NCBI RefSeq assembly: GCF_025685395.1
Contig: NZ_JAGSYA010000003.1
Span: forward strand, 434,001-498,000
Length of the DNA stretch: 64,000 nt
Reading direction: 5' to 3'
DNA from: Terriglobus tenax
GTDB taxonomy: Bacteria > Acidobacteriota > Terriglobia > Terriglobales > Acidobacteriaceae
How positions within the stretch are numbered: the first letter of the stretch is position 1; every line of letters begins with the position of its first letter. This document shows, one piece after another, positions 8,133 through 15,432 of the stretch. The notes under the pieces were generated by a model. The model was not told the DNA's origin. It searched no databases and saw only the letters and a list, made by a program, of their open reading frames with translations. The translations under genes and the position numbers were made by a program.

Positions 8133-8663
8133 CTACTGGGGAGACAAGTCTTTGCGCATGAAGGTCAAACCCCCGGTGTCGTTGTTGTTATAGCGCGGAA
8201 TCTCCTGGAACCCCAACCGCTGGTAGAGGCCATAGGCTTCTGGCATAGCGGGGGCGACGGTGTCCAGGTAAATGCCGGTATAGCCCTGCTCCCTGGCCCA
8301 TTCCACTGCTTTTTCGACGAGGTGGCGACCCAGGCCAAGGCCGCGGGCGGTGGACTCGGCCCAAAGCCGTTTCATTTCGACGGCGCGCGTGGGTTCGTCC
8401 AGGTTTCCGGGGGCTTTGGGAGTGATGGGGCGCAGACCGACGCAGCCGATGGGCTGGCCGTCGCGGATGGCCAGAAGGACGCAGCCGGCGGGGGCGGCGT
8501 ACTGGCCCGGGAGGCCGGCTAGCTCCTGCTCAAAGCCGGTGATGCAGATGCTGGCCCCGCCGCCGGGGTTGGAGCGCAGGAAGGCGGCGTAGGCGCGGAA
8601 GAGGGTGCGTACGGCTTCGGCATCGTCCGGGAAGTGGGCGGGGCGGATTTCGACCGTCGGCAT
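8133..8663 (-). CDS. GNAT-family N-acetyltransferase
   Basis: A single GNAT domain of about 176 residues. The acetyl-CoA binding motif A is visible as MKRLWAESTARGLGLGRHLVEKAVEWAREQG (R-G-x-G-L-G-R), followed by YLDTVAPAMPEAYGLYQRLGF, the usual beta5/alpha4 end of the fold. Substrate unknown. The ATG at 8663 is taken (MPTVEIRPA); an ATG two codons earlier at 8669 is equally possible. The gene is divergent from the PhzF-like gene, with only about 40 bases between starts, so the two promoters must overlap. Confidence 0.85.
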   Translation of the reverse strand: MPTVEIRPAHFPDDAEAVRTLFRAYAAFLRSNPGGGASICITGFEQELAGLPGQYAAPAGCVLLAIRDGQPIGCVGLRPITPKAPGNLDEPTRAVEMKRLWAESTARGLGLGRHLVEKAVEWAREQGYTGIYLDTVAPAMPEAYGLYQRLGFQEIPRYNNNDTGGLTFMRKDLSPQ

Positions 8664-8701
8664 AGGCAAAGGGTAGCAGGCAGGTTTGCAACAATGTCTG
8701 C

Positions 8702-9646
8702 ATGAGCGAAAGAACGGGCAGTGTGCGGGAGTTGGCGTGGGAGCAGGTAGATGTCTTTGCCGAGGCTCCGTTGGAGGGCAACCAACTGGCGATCTTTACG
8801 GATGGCCGCGGCCTGACGACAGAACAGATGCAGATGCTGGCGCGGGAGACCAACCTGTCGGAGACGACCTTCGTGATTCCGAGGGACGAGGCGACGGAGC
8901 GTGAGCGCGGCGTGCAGGTACGCATCTTCACCACGCAGGAGGAGCTGAAGTTTGCCGGGCACCCGACGCTGGGTACGGCGAGCTGGCTCTACTGGAACCA
9001 CACCTTCTTGCGCGGGCAGGAGACGATCACGCTGGACCTGCCGGTGGGACAGATTCCGGTGCGGTTTACGCAGCCTGTCGCGGGCGAGAGGGGCGTCTTT
9101 GGCGAGATGCGGCAGAGAGACCCGGAGTTTGGCCGCGTGTATGCCCGCGAGGCAGTGGCGGAGGCCCTTGGGCTTACGGTGGAGGATCTGCATGCGGAGC
9201 TGGAGCCGCAGACGGCCAGCACGGGGATGCCGTTCTGCATCGTTCCACTCGAGTCAGTGGAAGCGGTTGGGCGGCTGGCTCTGAATCTGCGGGTGGCGCA
9301 GCCGTTTCTGGCGGCGAGCGATGCCAAGTTCTTCTACGTGGTGGCGCCTGTGCAAAAGGGCGGCGGAAACGTGGAAAACGGGGGCGCGGACTGGCATGCG
9401 CGGATGCAGTTCTATAACGGCGAAGACCCGGCGACGGGTTCGGCGGCGGGCTGCTGCATCAGCTACCTGGTCCGTCACGGGGCGGTCGAGCCGGGCAAAA
9501 ACATCTTCGTGGAGCAGGGGGTGGAGATGCTGCGGCCGAGCCGTTTGCGGCTTCGCGGAGAAATACGCGACGGAAAGGTTTGTGAAATTCATGTTGCGGG
9601 CCGCACCATTCCCGTTGCAAAGGGACGGTTTTTCCTGCCTATTTAG
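8702..9646 (+). CDS. PhzF-family isomerase/epimerase-like protein
   Basis: A 314-residue member of the PhzF/diaminopimelate-epimerase fold. The N-terminal signature VDVFAEAPLEGNQLAIF and the second-half FAGHPTLGTASWL (GHPTLG) are family hallmarks. The conserved glutamate in ETNLSETTFV (Glu, general acid/base in PhzF) is present, and the C-terminal half repeats the fold with EDPATGSAAGCC. No phenazine genes are nearby, so the physiological substrate is unknown; most PhzF homologues in soil bacteria are uncharacterised. Confidence 0.85.
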   Translation: MSERTGSVRELAWEQVDVFAEAPLEGNQLAIFTDGRGLTTEQMQMLARETNLSETTFVIPRDEATERERGVQVRIFTTQEELKFAGHPTLGTASWLYWNHTFLRGQETITLDLPVGQIPVRFTQPVAGERGVFGEMRQRDPEFGRVYAREAVAEALGLTVEDLHAELEPQTASTGMPFCIVPLESVEAVGRLALNLRVAQPFLAASDAKFFYVVAPVQKGGGNVENGGADWHARMQFYNGEDPATGSAAGCCISYLVRHGAVEPGKNIFVEQGVEMLRPSRLRLRGEIRDGKVCEIHVAGRTIPVAKGRFFLPI

Positions 9647-10194
9647 GCTACATTTCAACATGCGATTTCATACAAATCGCCAATAGCCACAGCGGTTCCA
9701 CCAAAGGCGGTGGAACCGCAAGTGGAAAGGCCGTAGATTTTCGCCCTAATTTCGCCATTGCGCCGCACCCCAGAGCTTCGTACTCTTGGCAAGCGTTCAA
9801 GGATATCTAGACCGGAACGCAAGGTTTGATCTGACACACAACTGAAGCTGAGAGGGTACTGCACAGACCGCAGCGCCGGATCCAGGGAATAGAACGCAGG
9901 CCAGCACATACAGCCACATGAAAGTGGTTGTGACGGCGGCAGAAGCGTTCCTTCTCCCACTGTGGATAACGGTGAAGGGCAACCTGCGCTCCTTTGCGAG
10001 AACCCCTCTCTCCGCGGCCGGTATGCGTCCGGCCATGGCACTGTTTTCGCCTATGCGAAAGCGGTAGGGGGAGCTTTGTCTTTCCTGCAGCCACGGACGC
10101 ATACCCGTCGCGGACAAGTGACCTCTCCCAACTGGCGATGCCCCGCGCCCTAGCAGCTCGTTCGCAGAGCAACACGAAGGACTTACGAACTATC
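9647..10194. other. Long intergenic region upstream of the receiver protein gene
   Basis: 548 bases with no supported gene; the overlapping minus-strand frames here are low-quality and mutually exclusive. It holds a perfect hairpin at 9692-9719 (GCGGTTCCACC / GGTGGAACCGC stem), a paired motif TTTCGCC-N4-TTTCGCC at 9739-9756 and a third TTTCGCC at 10045-10051. The paired motif also occurs upstream of mraZ at 39339-39356. Its length suggests a regulatory or structured-RNA role, but nothing specific is recognised. Confidence 0.45.
9692..9719. other. Perfect hairpin downstream of PhzF-like gene
   Basis: An 11-bp inverted repeat GCGGTTCCACC with its complement around a six-base loop. There is no T run, so it is either a weak terminator for the PhzF-like gene or an operator-like site. 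Confidence 0.5.
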
Positions 10195-10653
10195 ATGCGC
10201 CCCAAGAAAACTATCCTTTGCGTGGACGACAACGAACAGACCCTTTCCGTACGTAAATTTCTGCTGGAGACACGCGGCTATCGCGTGATGGATGTGCAGA
10301 CGCCGCACCAGGCCCTGGAGCTTCTCTCCAACGCCCTGCCGGGCGCGTTCGACCTCCTGCTGACCGACCTGACGATGCCGGGTATGGACGGCAACACGCT
10401 GGTGCGCCGCGCCAAGGAGATGCATCCGATGCTGCCGGCGCTGATGGTGTCGGGTACGGTGACCAGCTCCGAGCGCAATGAGGCAGCGGATGCTTTTCTG
10501 CCGAAGGGCGCGAACTCGGCCAGCGAACTGCTGGACCGCGTGCGCGTGCTGGTGGCCCGCAAGCGCGGGCCGAAGAAGCACGTGGTGCCGATGGTGACTC
10601 CGGCGCAGCGTATGGCGATGGCTACGGCTTCGGCATTGCAGGCTACGGCGTAA
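10195..10653 (+). CDS. Receiver-only response regulator
   Basis: A 152-residue CheY-like receiver with a basic 30-residue tail. Asp11 and Asp12 form the acidic pocket, the phospho-acceptor is Asp58 in LLLTDLTMPGMDG, the switch residue is Ser86 in VSGT, and Lys104 in FLPKGAN completes the site. There is no output domain. The ATG at 10195 is chosen because the receiver starts immediately after it (MRPKKTILCVDDNE). No histidine kinase is adjacent, so its partner is unknown. It is followed by a hairpin before the convergent recG. Confidence 0.85.
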   Translation: MRPKKTILCVDDNEQTLSVRKFLLETRGYRVMDVQTPHQALELLSNALPGAFDLLLTDLTMPGMDGNTLVRRAKEMHPMLPALMVSGTVTSSERNEAADAFLPKGANSASELLDRVRVLVARKRGPKKHVVPMVTPAQRMAMATASALQATA

Positions 10654-10666
10654 GAGTTGTGAGGTG

Positions 10667-10709
10667 CGAGGTGTGTGTCGTGAGCGGCGTACGCAGTACT
10701 CACACCTCG
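10667..10709. terminator. Hairpin between convergent response regulator and recG
   Basis: Inverted repeat CGAGGTGTG ... CACACCTCG with an internal GC-rich loop, between two convergent stop codons (10653 and 10719). There is no clear T run. Confidence 0.5.
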
Positions 10710-10718
10710 AAACCGTCT

Positions 10719-13022
10719 TCAGGCTTCCACTAAGCCATAGTGGCGCTGCCAGTGTTGTTTGAGCAGGCGGCGGACGGTTTCTTTCTCTTCTTCCGTGCCT
10801 TCTGCGTTGGTGGCAAAGCTGGCGGCTTCCTTCTTGGCGAGTTCCAGGGTTTCGCGGTCGCGCAGAAGGCTGGCGACGCGGAACTCCGGCAGGCCGGACT
10901 GGCGTGTGCCGAAGAACTCGCCGGGGCCACGCTGTTCCAGATCAATCTCGGCCAGTTCAAAGCCGTTCTGTGAGCGGACCATGGCATCGAGCCGCTGGTC
11001 GGCCTCGGGTGAGACCTTGGCGCCGGTGAGCAGGATGCAGTAGCTTTTGGCCGAGCCGCGGCCGACGCGTCCGCGCAGTTGGTGCATCTGGGCCAGACCG
11101 AAACGCTCGGCGTGTTCGATGACCATGACGGTGCTGTTGGGTACGTCGACGCCGACCTCGATGACGGTGGTGGAGAGCAGGACATCGATCTCGCCGCGCT
11201 GGAAGCGGGCCATAATGACTTCTTTTTCGGCAGCATCGAGACGGCCATGCAGAAGGCCGAGACGCAGACCTTTCAGCGGGCCGGCGCCGAGCTGCTCGTA
11301 CATTTCCGTGGCGGACTTGAGCTTGACCTTGAAGAGTTCACCGGTTTTCTTCTTACTGCCTTTTTTCGGTGCTTCTTCTTCCTTGGGCTCATCGTGGGCG
11401 AAGTCGAGCTCGGGCTGGTCGTCGTTGGGGCCTTCGATCAAGGGGTAGACGATATAGGCCTGGCGCCCTTCGGCGACCTGCTTGCGGACGAACTCCCATA
11501 CCTTGGCGGCCTGTTGTTCTTCGACGCGGCGGGTGACGATGGGCGTGCGGCCTGGCGGCAGTTCATCGAGTACGGAGACGTCGAGGTCGCCGTACATGGT
11601 GAGCGCGAGCGTGCGTGGGATGGGCGTTGCGGTCATCACCAGGACGTCTGGGTCGGCTGCTCCGGGTTTCTTCATGAGGGCGAAGCGCTGCTGTACGCCG
11701 AAGCGGTGCTGCTCGTCGACGACGATGAGGCCGAGGCGGTCGAAGTCGACCTTTTCTTCGAGCAGAGCGTGGGTGCCGATGACGAGCTCGGTTTCGCCAC
11801 GGAAGATTTTGCCGCGAGCAGCTTTCTTTTCGGCGTTGTCGAGTGAGCCGGTGAGCAGGGTGATGCGGTAGCGGCGGTCGCCGTTTTCTTTTATGGCCTT
11901 GGTGAGCAGCTTGCGCGCGGAGAGGTAGTGCTGTGTGGCGAGAATCTCAGTTGGCGCCATGAGCGCGGCCTGGTAGCCGTTTTCGATGGCGACGATGGCG
12001 GCCTCAAGCGCGACGATGGTTTTGCCGCTGCCGACGTCGCCCTGCAGGAGGCGGCGCATGGGCTGCGGGGACTTCATGTCGGTGACGATCTCGCCGAGGA
12101 CGCGCTTCTGCGCCCTTGTGGGATGGAAGGGAAGCACCTGCTTGAGGGCTTCGCGCACCTGCGGCGTGGTGGAAAAGGCGATGCCGTTGCGTTCGCGCAT
12201 GCGGCGGCGTTTGAGCTCGAGACCAAGCTCGAGGTAGAAGAGCTCTTCAAAGACGAGGCGGCGCAGGGCGGGTGTGCGGGCGAAGGTCAGGTCATCGAGG
12301 GAGGTGCCTTCGGAGGGAAAGTGGACCTCGCGCAGGGCTTCGATGCGACCGGGAAGGCCGAGGCGTTCGCGAAGTTGGGCTGGAAGGGATTCAGGGGCTT
12401 CCTTGATCTCCTGCAGCAGGCCCCAGAGCACGCGGCGCAGCCACTTGCTGCCGAGTTTGGCTCCCCACGCGGTGGTGCCGCCGAGGGACTGGTAGACCGG
12501 CACGATGCGGCCGACCTCGAGGGCGGCGAACTCGGCGTCTTCGCCGGTGGCGTTGGCGTCGGGTAGCATCTCAAACTGTGGCTGGATCATTTTGTAGGCG
12601 CCAGGGCGTGAGCGTGAGGCTTCCACCTTGCCGTAGAGCGCGATCATCTGGCCGGGTTTGAACTTGCCCTGCAGATAAGTTCCGCGGAACCAGATGCCTT
12701 TGACGGAGTCCAGCCCCTGGCCGACGGTGAGCTCGAAGATGGGCATGGAGCGGGCGCGGATGAGCGCCGAGCCGCGGACCTCGCCGATGACCGAGGCCAT
12801 TTCGCCGGGCTTGAGGTCGCGCAGATGCTGCGGGTGCAGGCGGTCTTCGTAGCGAAAGGGCAGATGGTAGAGCAGATCTTCGACGGTGTGGACGCCGCGC
12901 TCTTTCAGAGCGACGGCGATGCGTTCGCCGACGCCTTTGACGAATTTGACATCCGTAGAGAAGCTCAGCGCTTCGCGCGCTGGCTGGTTGGCTGGACGGC
13001 TGGATGGCTGGCTCTTTGTCAC
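10719..13022 (-). CDS. recG: ATP-dependent DNA helicase RecG
   Basis: A 767-residue branch-migration helicase that reverses stalled forks and processes Holliday junctions. The N-terminal wedge/OB domain covers about residues 20-250 (FVKGVGERIAVALKERGV ... LLYHLPFRYEDR). The helicase core shows Walker A GDVGSGKT, a DEQH box, MTATPIPRTLAL (motif III) and the QLRGRVGRG motif VI. A charged insert of about 35 residues (DEPKEEEAPKKGSKKKTGELF) sits in the second RecA-like lobe. Residues 4-16 (SQPSSRPANQPAR) are encoded by a CCATCC/CCAGCC repeat array (12980-13013), so the native start may have been altered by repeat invasion. Confidence 0.95.
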   Translation of the reverse strand: MTKSQPSSRPANQPAREALSFSTDVKFVKGVGERIAVALKERGVHTVEDLLYHLPFRYEDRLHPQHLRDLKPGEMASVIGEVRGSALIRARSMPIFELTVGQGLDSVKGIWFRGTYLQGKFKPGQMIALYGKVEASRSRPGAYKMIQPQFEMLPDANATGEDAEFAALEVGRIVPVYQSLGGTTAWGAKLGSKWLRRVLWGLLQEIKEAPESLPAQLRERLGLPGRIEALREVHFPSEGTSLDDLTFARTPALRRLVFEELFYLELGLELKRRRMRERNGIAFSTTPQVREALKQVLPFHPTRAQKRVLGEIVTDMKSPQPMRRLLQGDVGSGKTIVALEAAIVAIENGYQAALMAPTEILATQHYLSARKLLTKAIKENGDRRYRITLLTGSLDNAEKKAARGKIFRGETELVIGTHALLEEKVDFDRLGLIVVDEQHRFGVQQRFALMKKPGAADPDVLVMTATPIPRTLALTMYGDLDVSVLDELPPGRTPIVTRRVEEQQAAKVWEFVRKQVAEGRQAYIVYPLIEGPNDDQPELDFAHDEPKEEEAPKKGSKKKTGELFKVKLKSATEMYEQLGAGPLKGLRLGLLHGRLDAAEKEVIMARFQRGEIDVLLSTTVIEVGVDVPNSTVMVIEHAERFGLAQMHQLRGRVGRGSAKSYCILLTGAKVSPEADQRLDAMVRSQNGFELAEIDLEQRGPGEFFGTRQSGLPEFRVASLLRDRETLELAKKEAASFATNAEGTEEEKETVRRLLKQHWQRHYGLVEA

Positions 13023-13134
13023 TGCTCTTCCTATGGCATTTTAGGTCGACAGATACCGTTCAACTCGTACTAAGGCCGTTTGTCCTGAGGAAAAGGCCAT
13101 CCAGCCAACTCGTCAGCCATCCAACCAGCCAGCG
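12980..13134. repeat. Inverted GGATGG/CCATCC element between recG and the ABC transporter
   Basis: The left arm at 12980-13013 is built of TGGCTGGTTGGCTGG-like units. The right arm at 13096-13134 is its imperfect inverse, CCATCCAGCC ... CCATCCAACCAGCCAGCG. The centre is about 80 bases. The left arm overlaps the first codons of recG; the right arm ends 25 bases before the ABC transporter start. Confidence 0.65.
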
Positions 13135-13159
13135 AGTAAACTCAGCATTAGGCACATAC

Positions 13160-14071
13160 ATGTCCATTGTTCAGCTGGAACACGTTCGCAAGGTTTATGA
13201 CAACAAGGTCGCGGTGGAGGATCTTTCCTTCTCCATCGAGCCCGGCACGATGTTCGGCCTGCTGGGGCCGAACGGATCAGGCAAAACCAGCTCCATCCGC
13301 ATGATGGTCGGCATTACGATGCCGGACTCCGGCGTGGTGCGGTTGTTTGGCCAGCCGTTTACGCGCGATGCGTTGAAGCGTGTCTCGTACCTGCCGGAAG
13401 AGCGCGGTCTCTACAAGAAGATGAAGGTGATTGATCAGCTTGTCTTCCTGGGCCAGTTGCGCGGGCTGGACGAGGCCACGGCGCTGAAGCGCAGCCATGA
13501 GTGGTGCGAGCGTATGCAGATTACCGAGGCGATTCCGAAGAAGACGGAAGAGCTGTCGAAGGGCATGCAGCAGAAGATCCAGTTCATCTCAACGCTGCTG
13601 CATGAGCCGGAGCTGATCATCATGGATGAGCCGTTCTCTGGGCTGGATCCGGTGAACGCGGTGCTGCTGATTGATACGCTGATGGATCTACGCAAGCAGG
13701 GCAAGGCGATCCTGTTCTCCACGCACCGCATGGACCAGGTGGAGAAGATGTGCGATGCCATCTGCCTGATCTCCCGTGGCAAGACGGTGCTAAACGGGAC
13801 GATGCGCGAGGTGAAGTCAAAGTATCCGCGCAACCGCGTGGTGATGACGTTTGAGGGCGACGCGGGCTTTTTGCGGCATCCGGGGATTGAAGAGGCGAAG
13901 CTGTACAACAACTCCGCCGAGATTGTTCTGAAGGATGAGGCCGTGGCCCAGCAGATTCTGGCCGAGGCGGTTGCCGCCGGAACGACGATTACGAAGTTTG
14001 AAGTGATGGAGCCGACGCTGGAAGAGATCTTTATCCAGGAAGTGGGCGCGGGAGGGAATGTCGATGCCTAG
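13160..14071 (+). CDS. ABC transporter ATP-binding protein (NatA-like)
   Basis: A 303-residue ABC ATPase. Walker A is GPNGSGKT at residues 36-43, the signature is LSKGMQQK, Walker B is ELIIMDEPFSGLD and the H-loop is STHRMD. A C-terminal domain of about 80 residues follows, as in NatA/YhaQ-type exporters. The ATG at 13160 starts the domain directly; the frame upstream runs through the CCATCC repeat. Its stop overlaps the start of the permease gene, so the two are co-transcribed and form one exporter. The substrate is not evident; NatAB relatives export sodium ions or peptides/antibiotics. Confidence 0.9.
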   Translation: MSIVQLEHVRKVYDNKVAVEDLSFSIEPGTMFGLLGPNGSGKTSSIRMMVGITMPDSGVVRLFGQPFTRDALKRVSYLPEERGLYKKMKVIDQLVFLGQLRGLDEATALKRSHEWCERMQITEAIPKKTEELSKGMQQKIQFISTLLHEPELIIMDEPFSGLDPVNAVLLIDTLMDLRKQGKAILFSTHRMDQVEKMCDAICLISRGKTVLNGTMREVKSKYPRNRVVMTFEGDAGFLRHPGIEEAKLYNNSAEIVLKDEAVAQQILAEAVAAGTTITKFEVMEPTLEEIFIQEVGAGGNVDA

Positions 14072-15308
14072 CAATACGTATCTGATCGCCAGGCGCGAGT
14101 ACCTGGAACGTGTACGCACCAAGGCGTTCCTGGTGACGACCATGCTGATTCCGCTGCTGATGGGCGGTGGGTTGTTGTTCAGCGTGCTGAAGTCAAGGCA
14201 TGCGAAGTCGGCTTCGCACATCACTGTTGTTTCGACGGACACCGACCTGGCGCTGGCGTTGCAGGACGAACTGGAGCATGGCAAGGACTCTGCCATGGAG
14301 GTGGATGTAATCTCGCCGCCAAGCGGGAATACGCGCAAGGCCGTAGTAGATGAGACGGTGGACAAGCAGATTGACGGCTTCCTGTGGATTGAGATGAAGG
14401 ATGGCCGTCCGAAGGCGACGTACACCTCCATGAGCACCGGCGATATCTCGACCGCACAGACGCTGGAAAGCGCACTGCGGCGCGCGGCCATGCGCGAAGG
14501 CATGCAGCACAAGGGCATGGAGGCGGGCGAGATCAAGGCCATGATGGAGCCGGTTGAGGTGGAAGCCGAGACGATCAAGAACGGCGAGATCTCGAAGTCG
14601 GACACGGTGACGGCCTTCTTCGGCGCGTACATTTTGTTCTTCCTGATGTATATGGCCGTGATGCTGCATGGCATGAACGTAGCGCGCAGCATTATTGAAG
14701 AGAAGACATCGCGCGTGTTTGAGGTGATGCTGGCCACGGTGAAGCCGCAGGAGATGATGACCGGCAAGCTGCTGGGCGTGGGCGCGGTAGGCCTGACGCA
14801 GATCGGTATCTGGGTAGCGGCGGCGCTGGCGCTGACGGCTCCGCAGGTGGCCGGTGCGGTGGGCGCTGGAGCGGTGCACATCAGCTTTTCGCTGGGGCAG
14901 ATAGTGGCCTTTATCGGCTACTTCGTGATGGGCTTCCTGCTGTACTCCGGCATTGCGGCAGCGATTGGCGCGATGGTGAACTCCGAACAGGAACTGCAGC
15001 AGTTCAACATGGTGATCGCCATGCCGATGGCGGTGTGCATGTTTGTGCTGGTGCCGGTGATCTCGAATCCAAACTCAACCTTTTCACGCGTGATGAGTTT
15101 GATTCCGACCTGCACGCCATTGCTGATGTACCTGCGGATCGCTATCTCAAATCCGCCGTGGTATGACATTGCGGCATCGGTGGTGATTCTGCTGGCGACG
15201 ATCTACGGCGTGCTTTGGCTGACGGCGCGGATCTATCGCGTAGGCATTCTGATGTATGGCAAGCGGCCCACGCTGCCGGAGATTATCAAGTGGCTGAAAT
15301 ACAGCTAG
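14064..15308 (+). CDS. ABC transporter permease (NatB-like, ABC2_membrane_3 type)
   Basis: A 414-residue permease with one N-terminal membrane helix (residues about 18-38), a large extracytoplasmic domain of about 150 residues, then five to six C-terminal helices (FFGAYILFFLMYMAVML onward), the layout of NatB. IARREYLERVRTKAF before the first helix is the family coupling segment. GGAGGG lies seven bases before the ATG at 14064, favouring it over the ATG at 14058. The start overlaps the last eight bases of the ATPase gene. The stop TAG lies in a CTAG followed by a GGATGG-box element. Confidence 0.88.
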   Translation: MPSNTYLIARREYLERVRTKAFLVTTMLIPLLMGGGLLFSVLKSRHAKSASHITVVSTDTDLALALQDELEHGKDSAMEVDVISPPSGNTRKAVVDETVDKQIDGFLWIEMKDGRPKATYTSMSTGDISTAQTLESALRRAAMREGMQHKGMEAGEIKAMMEPVEVEAETIKNGEISKSDTVTAFFGAYILFFLMYMAVMLHGMNVARSIIEEKTSRVFEVMLATVKPQEMMTGKLLGVGAVGLTQIGIWVAAALALTAPQVAGAVGAGAVHISFSLGQIVAFIGYFVMGFLLYSGIAAAIGAMVNSEQELQQFNMVIAMPMAVCMFVLVPVISNPNSTFSRVMSLIPTCTPLLMYLRIAISNPPWYDIAASVVILLATIYGVLWLTARIYRVGILMYGKRPTLPEIIKWLKYS

Positions 15309-15320
15309 TGGGCTAGATGT

Positions 15321-15430
15321 ATGGTTGGCTGGATGGCTGGTTGAAGAAAGACGTCAGTGCTGGTTTGGCTGGCGTCTTTCACTTTTAGTAGAGATTACGA
15401 ACCATCCAGTGAACCAGCCATCCACCCAGC
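15321..15430. repeat. Inverted GGATGG/CCATCC element enclosing a terminator
   Basis: The left arm at 15321-15342 (ATGGTTGGCTGGATGGCTGG) and right arm at 15399-15430 (AACCATCC ... AACCAGCCATCCACC) are imperfect inverses. They enclose the terminator hairpin at 15346-15380. CTAG occurs at the left border (15305 and 15313). Confidence 0.65.
15346..15380. terminator. Terminator between ABC permease and convergent polA
   Basis: A 12-bp stem, GAAAGACGTCAG with CTGGCGTCTTTC (one G-U pair), with A-rich and T-rich flanks that could serve both converging genes. Confidence 0.75.
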
Positions 15431-15432
15431 TT

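Noticed and set aside
9655-10232. Overlapping minus-strand frames upstream of the receiver gene
   Set aside because: Three mutually overlapping frames with poor codon use and no family resemblance; the region is better explained as non-coding.
11079-11846. Plus-strand 255-residue frame inside recG
   Set aside because: Antisense shadow of a high-GC gene; composition is Gly/Asp/Leu-biased and shows no family match, while recG is complete.
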